Positions 8,481-18,066 are shown, numbered from the stretch's first letter. The stretch: DNA of 64,000 nucleotides from an uncultured Nonlabens sp. (GCF_947495285.1 NZ_CANLXZ010000007.1:62001-126000), one strand, 5' to 3'. Numbers and translations are program-made. The notes: generated from the sequence alone by a model not told the origin.

Positions 8481-9457
8481 TATTGTAATGGTTTATATTT
8501 AGATCGTTTAAAAATTTCTTCTGGTTTTAATTGCAGCATAGTCTCTATACCTACCTCATTATTCTCCATAAATGATTTTACTATTCTGTACCCTATATAA
8601 CGACCTACACCACCTGGTGTCTGCTGGTCTACCTCGAGATAGAATTTAGAAAAAGGCGCTGGTAATATGAAACGAGATAATAACTTTGAATCTGTATCAT
8701 ATAACAGTTCATTATCAATGAAGTACCTCCACATTTCACCCTCATTTTCTACAGTAAAAACATATTTATCTGGAGTATAACTAAACAGTTGATAACCAGA
8801 TGAATTAGGCGTAAATAATTCTTGTAAATAATGCAACTTACCATGGTACAGCATGTGACCCAATAAACTACGCTCCACATTAGGCTCCACAAAGAGACGT
8901 GCATACGCTAGTGAAGCATCTGCAGGTAATTGTTCTATATTTAAACTCTCTCTTTGATATTTATTAATCCCTGTATATAATACGTGATCTTTACCCAGAT
9001 ACGTGTCTATAGAAACTATTAATAGACTAGAAGTCGGTATCACCTTTTGTCTATAATTAACATCAGATAGCACTGTGACAACTGGAGTAGGTACAAAGTC
9101 TGGGAAATAATACACCACGTGTCGCATGACATCTTCTAACTCTTCTTCTATTTGTAAGTAATTAAAATGAGCGTCATTTACAGCCGTTTCTAAAACATTA
9201 TGTATGGAGTCCCTGCCCTCCATTTTAGAAATCCACACACTATCTGGAACAGTGGCAGGAAAGAATAAAGGATAATCTTCTTTTAAAGTAGGTAGTTCTC
9301 CTTTTTGAGCATTAGAAAATTCCTTGTGAAACTGTATAAACTTCACATCTATAGGTATATTAGATATTTCCTCCTCTACTTTTGTTGTGGATGTACATGA
9401 GGTTATCGCTTTCGCGAAAGCGATAATAATAAAAAACTTAAATAACTTAATCTTCAT
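8480..9457 (-). CDS. gldB: Gliding motility lipoprotein GldB
   Basis: GldB is a lipoprotein required for gliding and type IX secretion in Flavobacterium. The 325-residue protein starts with a basic, hydrophobic signal peptide ending ITSC (lipobox Cys21), followed by an acidic stretch. The body contains the GldB pattern VERSLLGHMLYHGKLHYLQELF and a C-terminal GGVGRYIGYRIVKSFM segment that resembles a zinc-protease-like fold. An iterated palindrome (9407-9422) encodes AFAKA inside the signal peptide, placing a Lys five residues before the lipidated Cys. It is divergent from nadE and forms an operon with gldC. Confidence 0.93.
   Translation of the reverse strand: MKIKLFKFFIIIAFAKAITSCTSTTKVEEEISNIPIDVKFIQFHKEFSNAQKGELPTLKEDYPLFFPATVPDSVWISKMEGRDSIHNVLETAVNDAHFNYLQIEEELEDVMRHVVYYFPDFVPTPVVTVLSDVNYRQKVIPTSSLLIVSIDTYLGKDHVLYTGINKYQRESLNIEQLPADASLAYARLFVEPNVERSLLGHMLYHGKLHYLQELFTPNSSGYQLFSYTPDKYVFTVENEGEMWRYFIDNELLYDTDSKLLSRFILPAPFSKFYLEVDQQTPGGVGRYIGYRIVKSFMENNEVGIETMLQLKPEEIFKRSKYKPLQ
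9407..9422. repeat. Iterated palindrome, copy 2 (inside gldB signal peptide)
   Basis: This is a perfect CGCTTTCGCGAAAGCG read in the Ala-Phe-Ala-Lys-Ala frame as GldB residues 13-17, four residues before the lipobox Cys. Confidence 0.95.
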
Positions 9458-9511
9458 ACATCAATAACTCGCTATAATTTTATTTATTTTTAGGCTTGCA
9501 AAAATACGATT

Positions 9512-10300
9512 ATGAAAACTGATAAAGTTACTGATTATATAGTAAAATGGTTAAAAGATTATGCCACTAAAGCTGGAGTTAAAGGTTATGTAGTAGGTGT
9601 AAGCGGTGGAATAGATAGCGCAGTTACCTCTACATTGTGCGCTATGACTGGGTTAGACTTACTTTGTGTAGAAATGCCTATACACCAGCATGAAGACCAT
9701 GTGACAAGAGCGCAAGAACACATAAAACAATTAAAAAATCGCTATAGTAATGTTACAGATATACGTAGTGACTTAACTCCTGTTTTTGATATTTTTAAGT
9801 CTAATATGCCTCATACAGAGAGCAGTCCACAGGTAGAGCTTACCTTAGGTAATACCAGGGCTAGATTAAGAATGACAACACTTTATTATCATGGAGGTGT
9901 GAATGGATTATTAGTCGCCGGTACAGGTAATAAAGTAGAAGATTTTGGAGTTGGTTTTTACACAAAATATGGCGATGGCGGTGTAGATGTTAGCCCCATT
10001 GCAGATTTAATGAAAAGTGAGGTTTATGCCATCGGTAAACAGGTAAACGTACCTAAAAGCATCATGAAAGCAGCCCCTAGCGATGGACTTTATGGAGCTG
10101 AAAAAACAGACGAAGATCAAATAGGCGCTAGTTATGACGAGCTAGAATGGGCTATGAATCAAATACATAAAGACGATAACATTGACAATTTAAGCGCCCG
10201 AGAGAAAGAAGTATTGAACATTTACAAATCATTTAATAGAAAAAACCAGCATAAAATGAACCCAATTCCTGTGTGCGAAATCCCCACCGAATTAAGGTGA
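9512..10300 (+). CDS. nadE: NH3-dependent NAD+ synthetase
   Basis: NadE amidates nicotinic acid adenine dinucleotide to NAD+ at the expense of ATP, the last step of NAD synthesis. The 262 residues form only the synthetase domain, with the pyrophosphatase loop SGGIDS at 31-36, the GTGNKVEDFGVGFYTKYGDGGVD segment and C-terminal KMNPIPVC. There is no glutaminase domain, so ammonia is the expected nitrogen donor. It is divergent from gldB across 54 bases and is followed after about 100 bases by an unrelated regulator with its own promoter. Confidence 0.95.
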   Translation: MKTDKVTDYIVKWLKDYATKAGVKGYVVGVSGGIDSAVTSTLCAMTGLDLLCVEMPIHQHEDHVTRAQEHIKQLKNRYSNVTDIRSDLTPVFDIFKSNMPHTESSPQVELTLGNTRARLRMTTLYYHGGVNGLLVAGTGNKVEDFGVGFYTKYGDGGVDVSPIADLMKSEVYAIGKQVNVPKSIMKAAPSDGLYGAEKTDEDQIGASYDELEWAMNQIHKDDNIDNLSAREKEVLNIYKSFNRKNQHKMNPIPVCEIPTELR

Positions 10301-10349
10301 TTTTCAACTTCTAATTCTCTGTAATGTAAGACAATACGCACAGTTAATT

Positions 10350-10381
10350 TTGTAGGAATTACTATTAGCACTTTATATTTG
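10350..10381 (+). promoter_or_regulatory. Promoter of the LuxR-type regulator
   Basis: TTG at 10350-10352 and TATATTTG at 10374-10381 are separated by 21 bases, a good match to the Bacteroidota -33/-7 pattern. The ATG follows 21 bases later at 10403, giving a short leader. Confidence 0.65.
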
Positions 10382-10402
10382 TAGTTACAATAACTATAAA
10401 AA

Positions 10403-11026
10403 ATGGACATTTTATTAGCAGACCATCACCCCATCTTTAAAAAAGGGTTAAAAGCTATGATGAAAGACTATAAAGACTTTCATTTTGTAGGTAAAATAGA
10501 TGATGGTAAAGATCTTATTGCTGGCCTTAAAAAACACGATCCAGACATGCTAATTCTTGAAGTAGACTTACCTAATTCTAACGGTGTCGGTTCTCTTAGA
10601 GAAATAAGGTCTCATTTTCCAGATATAAAAATTCTAGTTGTAAGTTGTCATCCAGAAGAAATTTATGCTATAAGTTCAGTAAAAGCTGGAGCAAATGGCT
10701 ATATAGCAAAAACTCGTTCTATAAAAGAAATAAGAAAATCATTACTTGCCGTCGCTAGTGGAGAGACATTTCTATCTGAGGACATTAAAAACCAACTCAA
10801 CAATAAGCAAACTAGTAATATTCTCAAATTCAAAAAATTATCTACACGAGAAATAGAGGTTCTTAATTTACTTTCCCGAGGCAAGCGCAACAAGGAAATA
10901 GCACAACAGTTATCTATTAATGAGAAAACAGTAAGTACTTATAAAACTAGATTGCTTAAAAAACTAAATGTTGACAACATAGCAGACCTTATACATCAAT
11001 CGCGCTTATTACAAATCACTAATTAA
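10403..11026 (+). CDS. NarL/FixJ-family response regulator with Glu at the phosphorylation site
   Basis: A 207-residue two-domain regulator: receiver domain at about 1-120 and LuxR-type helix-turn-helix at about 144-200 (LSTREIEVLNLLSRGKRNKEIAQ). Receiver residues Asp7, the Ser of VVSCH and the Lys of YIAKT are in place. At the phospho-acceptor position the usual Asp is Glu53 (ILEVDLP, codon GAA). Glu at this site often mimics the phosphorylated state or removes kinase control. No histidine kinase lies nearby, so it is an orphan. It converges with dnaG, overlapping its end by eight bases. Target genes are unknown. Confidence 0.9.
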   Translation: MDILLADHHPIFKKGLKAMMKDYKDFHFVGKIDDGKDLIAGLKKHDPDMLILEVDLPNSNGVGSLREIRSHFPDIKILVVSCHPEEIYAISSVKAGANGYIAKTRSIKEIRKSLLAVASGETFLSEDIKNQLNNKQTSNILKFKKLSTREIEVLNLLSRGKRNKEIAQQLSINEKTVSTYKTRLLKKLNVDNIADLIHQSRLLQITN

Positions 11027-13016
11027 ACAAGAACCGGCTTAGACCGTCAGAAGGTATAACTGTTCTGTTCTTTAAATCAATTTTAGTCCTCAATAAATTA
11101 TAATCCATTACTTGTCTTAATGCTTCTTGATTATCCACGTCAGGTGAATTCTTTGCTATAATTCTATTAATATCTTCTACAAGATCATAAATAAGAAACT
11201 GCCTAAAATGCAATAAAACTTGACTAGTATACTCCGACACTGACTGATCTTTACGTTTTGGAAAAATCTGATTTCGTTCCCAGTCGTGAAGACTATACTT
11301 ATCATCTGACATAGTAATATCTGCAATCACATTTGCATATTCACCCTCAAATGCAGAAAGTATTAATTGGACATCAAGCTTTTGTTCTAACAATAGCACA
11401 TCAATTATCTTAGTATATATAATCTGAAAATCGGGATTAGCAAATTTTATCTCATCAGAGTGTAGGTCCATGTATATTTTCTCATAGACACGTTGTTCCC
11501 CTTTTACTGTTTCATACTCTACTTCTACACCACTCCCATCCTGTATATATTCATCTTCAAAAACCTCATCTTTCCCGCCATAAAGAAGTAAAATAGCAAT
11601 AATAGAACGTTCTAAAAGTCCCCTTCTATCTACTTTTAAATCCTCTGGAGAAGTCTCCACTTTAGACATAGAAGTTTGCGCCTGTTCTTTAACTTGCTTC
11701 TTTCTTTGCTCTATAAGTCCAGAGTTACGTACTTGTGCCAGTGTAGAAAACAATACATCTTCACCTATACCTAGAATAACAGCACTTTCTCTAACATAGA
11801 TCTCTCTAGATATATCGTCAGGTATTTTTGCTATACTATTTACTATATCCCTTATCATATCAGCTTTCTTGATGGGATCACCTGCCGCTTCTTCTTTTAA
11901 AAGATTTGATTTAAAAGAAATAAAATCACGAGCGTTATTCGTAAGAAAATCTACTATTTCAGATTCTGTATGCGATTTTGCAAAAGAATCTGGATCCTCA
12001 CCGTCAGGAAAAGTACAAACGCGCACATTCATTCCAGTTTCTAATATAAGATCAGTACCTCTTATAGCCGCTCTCATACCAGCCGCATCACCATCGTACA
12101 ACACGGTTATATTCTTAGTAAGCCTCTGTATCAACCTAATTTGTTGACTAGTCAGCGCAGTACCAGAACTAGAGACTACATTCTTTACGCCAGCCTGGTG
12201 CAATTGTATTACATCTGTATAACCCTCTACAAGATAACAAAGATCTTCTTTTGCTATGGCCTGTTTTGCCTCATATATACCATAAAGAACATTTGATTTG
12301 TCATAAATCTCACTCTGTGGGGAATTAAGATATTTAGCGGCTTTTTTCTCATTATTAAGAATTCTACCACCAAAACCTAAAACTCTTCCCGAAAGACTAC
12401 GTATAGGAAATATTACACGTCCCTTAAATCGGTCAAATTTCTTGTCCTCTTTAATAATCGTAACACCTGTTTTATTCAAAAACTCTGGTTGGTAACCTGC
12501 CTTAATAGCAGCGTCTGTAAACGCACTCCATTGATCTGGATTATAACCTAATTGAAAATAATCAATCGTTTGATCTGTAAAACCACGTTCCTTAAAATAA
12601 CTATACCCTACTGCTCTTCCTTCATCGGTTTTTAATTGCCCCTGGAACCATTCTGCTGCATACTTAGAAACAAGAAACATGGATTCCTTTTCATCTTGAG
12701 CTTGTTTCTGCTCATCAGTTTGTTGTGTTTCTTCAACTTCAATTCCATACTTTTTTGCCAGCCATTTTATCGCCTCAGGAAAGGTAAAGTGCTCATGCTC
12801 CATGATAAATGTAACAGCATTTCCTCCTTTTCCAGAACTAAAGTCTTTCCAGATTTGCTTAACTGGACTCACCATAAAACTAGGTGATCGCTCTTCAGTA
12901 AAAGGACTTAATCCTTTAAAATTAGAACCAGACTTCTTTAATTGAACAAAATCGCCTATCACCTCCTCCACACGAGCAGCGTCAAATACGGCATCTACAG
13001 TTGTTCTTGAAATCAT
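11019..13016 (-). CDS. dnaG: DNA primase DnaG lacking zinc ligands
   Basis: DnaG makes RNA primers at the replication fork. The 665 residues have an N-terminal CHC2-type domain, a TOPRIM core (VEGYTDVIQL near residue 260, then LYDGDAAG) and a divergent C-terminal helicase-interaction domain. In the zinc domain the usual C..H..C..C set reads Ser37, Thr40, Asp58 and Ser61 (GLSPFT and KDFSSGKGG), so zinc cannot be bound in the normal way although the surrounding fold residues persist. I believe related flavobacterial primases share this, but could not check. Upstream is the initiator tRNA, same strand. Confidence 0.95.
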   Translation of the reverse strand: MISRTTVDAVFDAARVEEVIGDFVQLKKSGSNFKGLSPFTEERSPSFMVSPVKQIWKDFSSGKGGNAVTFIMEHEHFTFPEAIKWLAKKYGIEVEETQQTDEQKQAQDEKESMFLVSKYAAEWFQGQLKTDEGRAVGYSYFKERGFTDQTIDYFQLGYNPDQWSAFTDAAIKAGYQPEFLNKTGVTIIKEDKKFDRFKGRVIFPIRSLSGRVLGFGGRILNNEKKAAKYLNSPQSEIYDKSNVLYGIYEAKQAIAKEDLCYLVEGYTDVIQLHQAGVKNVVSSSGTALTSQQIRLIQRLTKNITVLYDGDAAGMRAAIRGTDLILETGMNVRVCTFPDGEDPDSFAKSHTESEIVDFLTNNARDFISFKSNLLKEEAAGDPIKKADMIRDIVNSIAKIPDDISREIYVRESAVILGIGEDVLFSTLAQVRNSGLIEQRKKQVKEQAQTSMSKVETSPEDLKVDRRGLLERSIIAILLLYGGKDEVFEDEYIQDGSGVEVEYETVKGEQRVYEKIYMDLHSDEIKFANPDFQIIYTKIIDVLLLEQKLDVQLILSAFEGEYANVIADITMSDDKYSLHDWERNQIFPKRKDQSVSEYTSQVLLHFRQFLIYDLVEDINRIIAKNSPDVDNQEALRQVMDYNLLRTKIDLKNRTVIPSDGLSRFLFN

Positions 13017-13084
13017 TTAAAAAATATTCTAATAAAAAACTAGCGAGCTCCCATAAAACGGGCGCCACCTAAATTTATAAAACC

Positions 13085-13112
13085 AAAAAAGCCCTTGATT
13101 TCTCAAGAGCTT
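13085..13112 (-). terminator. Terminator after the initiator tRNA
   Basis: Reading leftward, the stem AAGC-x-TCTTGA / TCAAG-x-GCTT (one internal mismatch, four-base loop) is followed by a run of six T (complement of 13085-13090). It would end the tRNA transcript before dnaG. Confidence 0.6.
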
Positions 13113-13122
13113 CTTTTCTTAG

Positions 13123-13195
<73 letters not shown>

Positions 13196-13268
13196 ATTTA
13201 AAAACAATCCGTTACTTGTTTTACAACTTCAGATCATTACTCTGACAACTTACTGTTCTAGTGGGCTG

Positions 13269-13299
13269 CAAATATACGCAGCCTTTAAACCTTACACAA
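13269..13299 (-). promoter_or_regulatory. Promoter of the initiator tRNA
   Basis: On the minus strand TTG (complement of 13297-13299), a 20-base gap and TATATTTG (complement of 13269-13276) match the Bacteroidota consensus exactly. The -7 box is wrapped in the inverted repeat GGCTGC...GCAGCC (13264-13283). The predicted leader before the tRNA is about 65 bases. Confidence 0.75.
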
Positions 13300-13317
13300 G
13301 CTTTTTTTGAAAAAAAA

Positions 13318-13497
13318 TTACTGCCCAATCTTTAAAGCCTCAAAACCAGACATTTCTCCCTCAAAAAAACTCGTTTTTATTTCAATGGGATTACAACATA
13401 CTTCACAATCCTCTACATATATTTGAGAATAATCTGGATCTAATAACATAGATATTTCTTGCCAGCAATGAGGACACATAAAAAAGTGTTCTATCAT
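13318..13497 (-). CDS. Small CPXCG-type Cys-rich protein
   Basis: A 59-residue open frame starting MIEHFFMCPHCWQEI. It contains a CPHC pair at residues 8-11 and a CEVCC cluster at 31-35 in an acidic setting, ending near GFEALKIGQ. This is the pattern of the CPXCG-motif Cys-rich family, likely a zinc ribbon of unknown role. Its ATG overlaps the stop of the TolC-like gene as ATGA, so it is probably translated with the efflux operon. A functional link to efflux is not shown. Confidence 0.8.
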   Translation of the reverse strand: MIEHFFMCPHCWQEISMLLDPDYSQIYVEDCEVCCNPIEIKTSFFEGEMSGFEALKIGQ

Positions 13498-14867
13498 AAA
13501 GGTAAATTAAGCAATTGACCAGCCAGTTGCAGCAATTGATACTCGGCTAGTTTTGCATCATACTTTGCTAGATTCTCAATAGTTTTTGCATTTAAAAGAT
13601 TTAATTGCGCCTGTCTGAACTCTATACTCGAGACTTGTCCTAGCTTAAATTGCTCTTCAGTTCTTTGAAAGTTACTGCTATTAGTTAGCACATTTTGCTG
13701 TTGCATTCTATAAATAGCAAGTGCATTAGTATAATTCCCCTTAGCATTTGCTACATCTCTAAGGACTTCTTGTTCTACTTGCATTTTAAAGAATTCTTCA
13801 TTCTTATAGGCTATACGAGCATTGCGCAACTCTGTAACACTTCTACCACCATCAAATATATTCCATGTTAAAGATGCTCCTAGATTAAAAGAACCACTAG
13901 TCCTCGTAGTAGCAGGAAAGAAAGCACTCGATGGACTATCTGTTTGATTCCAGCCGTAAGAGCCTGATAATCCTACAGTAGGCAGCAACAGCGCTTTACT
14001 CGTCTTTATGTCATAATCACTTATTTGTAGGGTAGATGCAGTCTGCAATAAACGTATATTATTATCACTTATTTTTTCTAGATAGCTATCTACTGTCAGT
14101 AAATTCTGAAGTACAATACTAGTGTCTACCATGAACTCACTTGTTAAATCTCTATTTAACAATAAATTGAGATCGCGTTTAGAATTGCGCAATTGTTGTC
14201 TTGCATTAAGAACATTAACGCTATCCATATTTATATCTACCCTAGCATTAAGAACTTCTAGTTTATTAACCTGGCCGTACTCAAACTGGTATTGCGCTCT
14301 TTCTTCTCGTTGTTTAGAGACTTGTAAGGTTTGCTCAAAAACCCTTAAGTTCTCTGTAATTCTAGAAACTTCTAGATAAACACTCATCAATTGTAAAGTC
14401 GTATTCTCCACGGTTGCACGGGCATCTAACTTACTTAAACTATATTGCTCTTTTAAACGCTTGTAATTATACAACCTACCTAACCCATCAAAAAGTGTAT
14501 AATTTAAAGCTAGACCTGCGTTGTACTGTCTAGTTTCTGCGTTATTAATCTCGATATTCTCGCGTGGCGTCCCACTTGCTTGTAGCGCACCGTCAAAGTC
14601 TGTGGTAGAATCTGTATTATCATAACTAGCACCAGCCGTTGTTTGCAAAGAAGGTAGGTAACCTGAATTTAAGATACCTGCATTATTCTCAGCAATTTCT
14701 GTCACGTTTTTAGCTATTTTAATTCCGTAGTTATTTTGTAGCATGAGCTCAACAGCCTGCTCTCTACTTAGTAACGTCTCTGTGATTTGTTGGGTGTACG
14801 CTTTCGCGAAAGCGAAACACATAACAACACATAAACTATATAATTGCTTATTCATTTTCATTATCAT
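13494..14867 (-). CDS. TolC-family outer-membrane efflux channel
   Basis: A 457-residue outer-membrane factor with two OEP repeats (about residues 30-240 and 250-450) made of long heptad-rich helices, such as QREERAQYQFEYGQVNKLEVLNARVDI and a second copy EEQFKLGQVSSIEFRQAQLNLLNAK. A signal peptide is present; the ATG at 14855 (MNKQLYS) gives a more usual one than the first ATG at 14867. AFAKA in the signal peptide comes from an iterated palindrome and supplies an AKA signal peptidase I site. It is third in the operon after the adaptor and the RND pump and completes the tripartite system. Confidence 0.93.
   Translation of the reverse strand: MIMKMNKQLYSLCVVMCFAFAKAYTQQITETLLSREQAVELMLQNNYGIKIAKNVTEIAENNAGILNSGYLPSLQTTAGASYDNTDSTTDFDGALQASGTPRENIEINNAETRQYNAGLALNYTLFDGLGRLYNYKRLKEQYSLSKLDARATVENTTLQLMSVYLEVSRITENLRVFEQTLQVSKQREERAQYQFEYGQVNKLEVLNARVDINMDSVNVLNARQQLRNSKRDLNLLLNRDLTSEFMVDTSIVLQNLLTVDSYLEKISDNNIRLLQTASTLQISDYDIKTSKALLLPTVGLSGSYGWNQTDSPSSAFFPATTRTSGSFNLGASLTWNIFDGGRSVTELRNARIAYKNEEFFKMQVEQEVLRDVANAKGNYTNALAIYRMQQQNVLTNSSNFQRTEEQFKLGQVSSIEFRQAQLNLLNAKTIENLAKYDAKLAEYQLLQLAGQLLNLPL
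14799..14814. repeat. Iterated palindrome, copy 3 (inside TolC-like signal peptide)
   Basis: This is a perfect CGCTTTCGCGAAAGCG followed by AAAC, read as Ala-Phe-Ala-Lys-Ala just before the likely signal peptidase I cleavage point. Confidence 0.95.
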
Positions 14868-17800
14868 CTAGTTCATTTTGCTCTGGTACGATACCTGTCA
14901 AATCTCTTTTTTTAGCCTTTTTACCAGTACGTAACCAATATATAGCAGCCTCTGTACTATTACCAAAACTTAAAAATAGCGGCAACATAATCAAGGTTAG
15001 CACAGTAGCCATTGCGATACCATAAGAAATAGAAATAGCCATAGGTTTTAAGAATTGTGCCTGTCTACTTTTTTCTAGCAACAGCGGTGCGAGACCGGCT
15101 ATAGTAGTTATGGAGGTTAAGAAAATTGCTCTGAAACGACTTTTTCCTGCTTCAAATAGAGCGTCATCAAAGCTCAATCCTTCTTTTAAAGAGCTATTAA
15201 ACTTACCTATAAGCACTAGTCCATCATTTACCATTATACCTATCAAGGCGATAATACCCAGCAGTGATAAAATATTAACCGGAAAACCATGAATCCAGTG
15301 TCCCCATCCTACAGCCACAAAACTAAAAGGTATAAGAACAATAAGCATAATAGGCTGCAACCAACTACGGAAGGTGAATGCAATCACAAAATAAATCAAC
15401 AGTAAGATAACAGGACCTGCTACATTGAGGCTGGATAAAAATTTATCTGCCTCACGTGCCTGCCCACTCAAATAATTAGGCGATATAGTAGGATATTTGT
15501 TTTGTAGACTAGGAATAACCTCTGTTTTAATATTTTCTAATATCTCTGTAGCATCTTGGCTTGGGTCTTTAAGATCTGCACTAATAAGAACCTCTCTTCT
15601 ACCTTCTAGGTGATTGATGACAACATCTCCTCTTTCTATAGTATAAGACGCTACATCTCTTAGTGGCACACGGTCACCAGCAGGAGTTAATACCCTAAAT
15701 TCATCTAAGTCTTTAATACTATTGCGATTATCTCTATCATATCGCACCCACACTCTTATTTCATCCTGACCACGCTGAAAACGTTGTGCCTCTGTACCAA
15801 AGAAACCAGATCGCACCTGTGCCATTACTGTTCTAGTGGTTAGACCTAGTGAATAGGCTGTCTCTTTTAATACTAGATTGATTTCTTTTATACCAGCAGG
15901 GTCGTTATCTTCTATATCTTTCAACAAAGGATTTGCTGCTAGTATTTCTTTAAACTCTGCTGTGGCTGCTTTAAGCTCTGTAATATCATTACTAAGTAAA
16001 GATACTGCCACAGGACTACCACCAAAGTTACCTCCAGAACCGTAAGTAAGGGTTTCTGCGCTAGGTATAACACCTACGAGATCTCTTAAATAATTAGAAA
16101 CTATGGCGGCATCTAGATCATCTGGCCTGCTCTCTCCAGGTAATAGATTGATACGTAAACTAGCTGACGAAGAAGATGTTTGTGATTTAATGATGTTCTC
16201 AAATAACTGGATACTGTCTCCATAAATCTCGTCTTGTAGATATTTTGCGGTAAACTCTATATTAACTTGAAGTGCCTTTGATTCTATTGAATTAATGATA
16301 GAGTCTGTTATAAATTCTGAAGTACCGTTAGGCATAGCCAGTGTCACTGTAACTTGATCACTTGATATACGTGGAAAAAAAGCTTTTTTAATAATACCAC
16401 CGTTCATAGATCCTACTGTTAAAAATAAAGCGGCAAAGAAAAGTGAGAAAACAAACAGCTTGTTAGATAATGAAAATCTTAAAACAGGTGCGTACAGTTT
16501 ATCACGCATCCAGTTCATAGATTTATCTCCATATTTATTAATAACGCGCATTTTTTGAAATGCTCTAGCGATACCTTTTTTAGGAATATCAGATTTAGGT
16601 TGTAAGGCTTTAGAATGTGCTAAGTGAGCTGGTAGAATAATAAGTGCTTCTACTAGTGACACGATAAGTGTTAAAATAACAATCACAGACACTTCTCCAA
16701 AAATATCTCCTATCCTACCTTCTAAGAATAAAAATGTAGAAAACGCGAGTAATGTAGTTATGATAGCACTTAAAATAGGTGGAATCACCTCCATAGTACC
16801 ATCGATAGCTGCTTGTACTGGTGACTTACCATCTTCATAATGTTGGTAGATATTTTCGGCTATCACAATACCGTCATCTACCAGAATACCTATAACGATA
16901 ATCATCCCAAATAGAGAGAGTACATTTATAGTCACGTCAAACTGACCTGCAAATATAAACATACCTAAAAATGCAATAGGTAAACCAAAGGCTACCCAGA
17001 ATGCTAGTCTAGTATTTAAGAATATAGAAAGAAATAACAACACTAGCAACATACCGACTATTGCATTTTCTGCGAGTAGTGCCGTACGTTGATTTAAAGT
17101 TACAGAGAGGTCTCTAACTATATCTAGGTGAACGTTAGTAAATCGCAGATTGTAATTTTCTATGTATTCTTTAACTTTATCTGCCGCGTCTATTAAATCT
17201 TCAGAATTTGTACTGGTTACTGTTATATTAACAGCTAGTTTACTATCAAAATAAGTTGCATTAGGCGTTTCAGAAAAGCGATCTCTTATAACAGCTACAT
17301 CTTTTAAAAGGACACTTGTACCATCAGACAATGTTTTTACAGGAATGTGACTCAATTCGGTTCCATAATAAGATCTACTATTTGCTCTTATCAGGTATTC
17401 TTCTGTATCAGTTTTAATATTACCTCCTGTAGTAAGAATATTAGAACTGGATACAGCGTTAGAAATATCTTGAAAGCTGAGACCATATCCATTGAGCGTA
17501 TTTTCATTAACCGCAATCTCTATTTCTTCTTCTGGATATCCTTCTATGGCTATTTGAGAAATCCCTTCTATGCTTCTTAAATCATTTTCTATTTCTCGAG
17601 CCAACTGTTTTAAGGTTTTAAGCGGCACATCTTCACCACTAAGAGCAAAAGATATAGTCGGTCTAGATTCTTGTCTTTTAGAGACAACTAGCGGCTCCAT
17701 ACCTACAGGAAAGGAAGAAACGCGATCTACTGCGTTTTTTACTTCTAACAACATGAAGTCTATATTATACCCTTTAAGTATCTCTACAGTAATACTACCA

Positions 17801-18066
17801 GAATTTTCTCGCGATGCAGATGTGACCCTATCGATTCCCTCTATACCTTTAAGATTATCCTCGATTTTAAGAACGACGCCTTCTTCTATCTCTTGAGGCG
17901 ATGCTCCAGGATAAGTTGCATTAATATTTATTATTTTTGAATCAGTAAGTGGGAAGAAGGAAGATTTAAGAGAAACCATCCCAAAAACTCCAAAAATTAT
18001 CATTCCTACAATTACGACATTTACAGCAACACTATGCTTTATGAAATAACCTATTATTGATCTCAT
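14848..18066 (-). CDS. RND-family efflux pump permease
   Basis: A 1072-residue inner-membrane proton-driven transporter of the AcrB/HAE-like RND superfamily. It has an N-terminal transmembrane helix (about 12-32), two large periplasmic loops, and two groups of six membrane helices. The proton-relay motif GILVDDGIVIAENI in helix 4 carries the paired Asp, and the second half has LIGIMVNDGLVLIGKF. The usual AcrB motif on helix 1 (FIRRPVFA) is replaced by YFIKHSVAVNVV. It overlaps the adaptor gene by four bases and the TolC-like gene by 20. Substrate is unknown: drugs, bile-like detergents or lipids are all possible. Confidence 0.94.
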   Translation of the reverse strand: MRSIIGYFIKHSVAVNVVIVGMIIFGVFGMVSLKSSFFPLTDSKIININATYPGASPQEIEEGVVLKIEDNLKGIEGIDRVTSASRENSGSITVEILKGYNIDFMLLEVKNAVDRVSSFPVGMEPLVVSKRQESRPTISFALSGEDVPLKTLKQLAREIENDLRSIEGISQIAIEGYPEEEIEIAVNENTLNGYGLSFQDISNAVSSSNILTTGGNIKTDTEEYLIRANSRSYYGTELSHIPVKTLSDGTSVLLKDVAVIRDRFSETPNATYFDSKLAVNITVTSTNSEDLIDAADKVKEYIENYNLRFTNVHLDIVRDLSVTLNQRTALLAENAIVGMLLVLLFLSIFLNTRLAFWVAFGLPIAFLGMFIFAGQFDVTINVLSLFGMIIVIGILVDDGIVIAENIYQHYEDGKSPVQAAIDGTMEVIPPILSAIITTLLAFSTFLFLEGRIGDIFGEVSVIVILTLIVSLVEALIILPAHLAHSKALQPKSDIPKKGIARAFQKMRVINKYGDKSMNWMRDKLYAPVLRFSLSNKLFVFSLFFAALFLTVGSMNGGIIKKAFFPRISSDQVTVTLAMPNGTSEFITDSIINSIESKALQVNIEFTAKYLQDEIYGDSIQLFENIIKSQTSSSSASLRINLLPGESRPDDLDAAIVSNYLRDLVGVIPSAETLTYGSGGNFGGSPVAVSLLSNDITELKAATAEFKEILAANPLLKDIEDNDPAGIKEINLVLKETAYSLGLTTRTVMAQVRSGFFGTEAQRFQRGQDEIRVWVRYDRDNRNSIKDLDEFRVLTPAGDRVPLRDVASYTIERGDVVINHLEGRREVLISADLKDPSQDATEILENIKTEVIPSLQNKYPTISPNYLSGQAREADKFLSSLNVAGPVILLLIYFVIAFTFRSWLQPIMLIVLIPFSFVAVGWGHWIHGFPVNILSLLGIIALIGIMVNDGLVLIGKFNSSLKEGLSFDDALFEAGKSRFRAIFLTSITTIAGLAPLLLEKSRQAQFLKPMAISISYGIAMATVLTLIMLPLFLSFGNSTEAAIYWLRTGKKAKKRDLTGIVPEQNELDDNENE

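Noticed and set aside
17255..17282. A further palindrome copy near CGTTTCAGAAAAGCG in the RND gene
   Set aside because: It has several mismatches and a one-base length difference, within what chance would give in a window this size.
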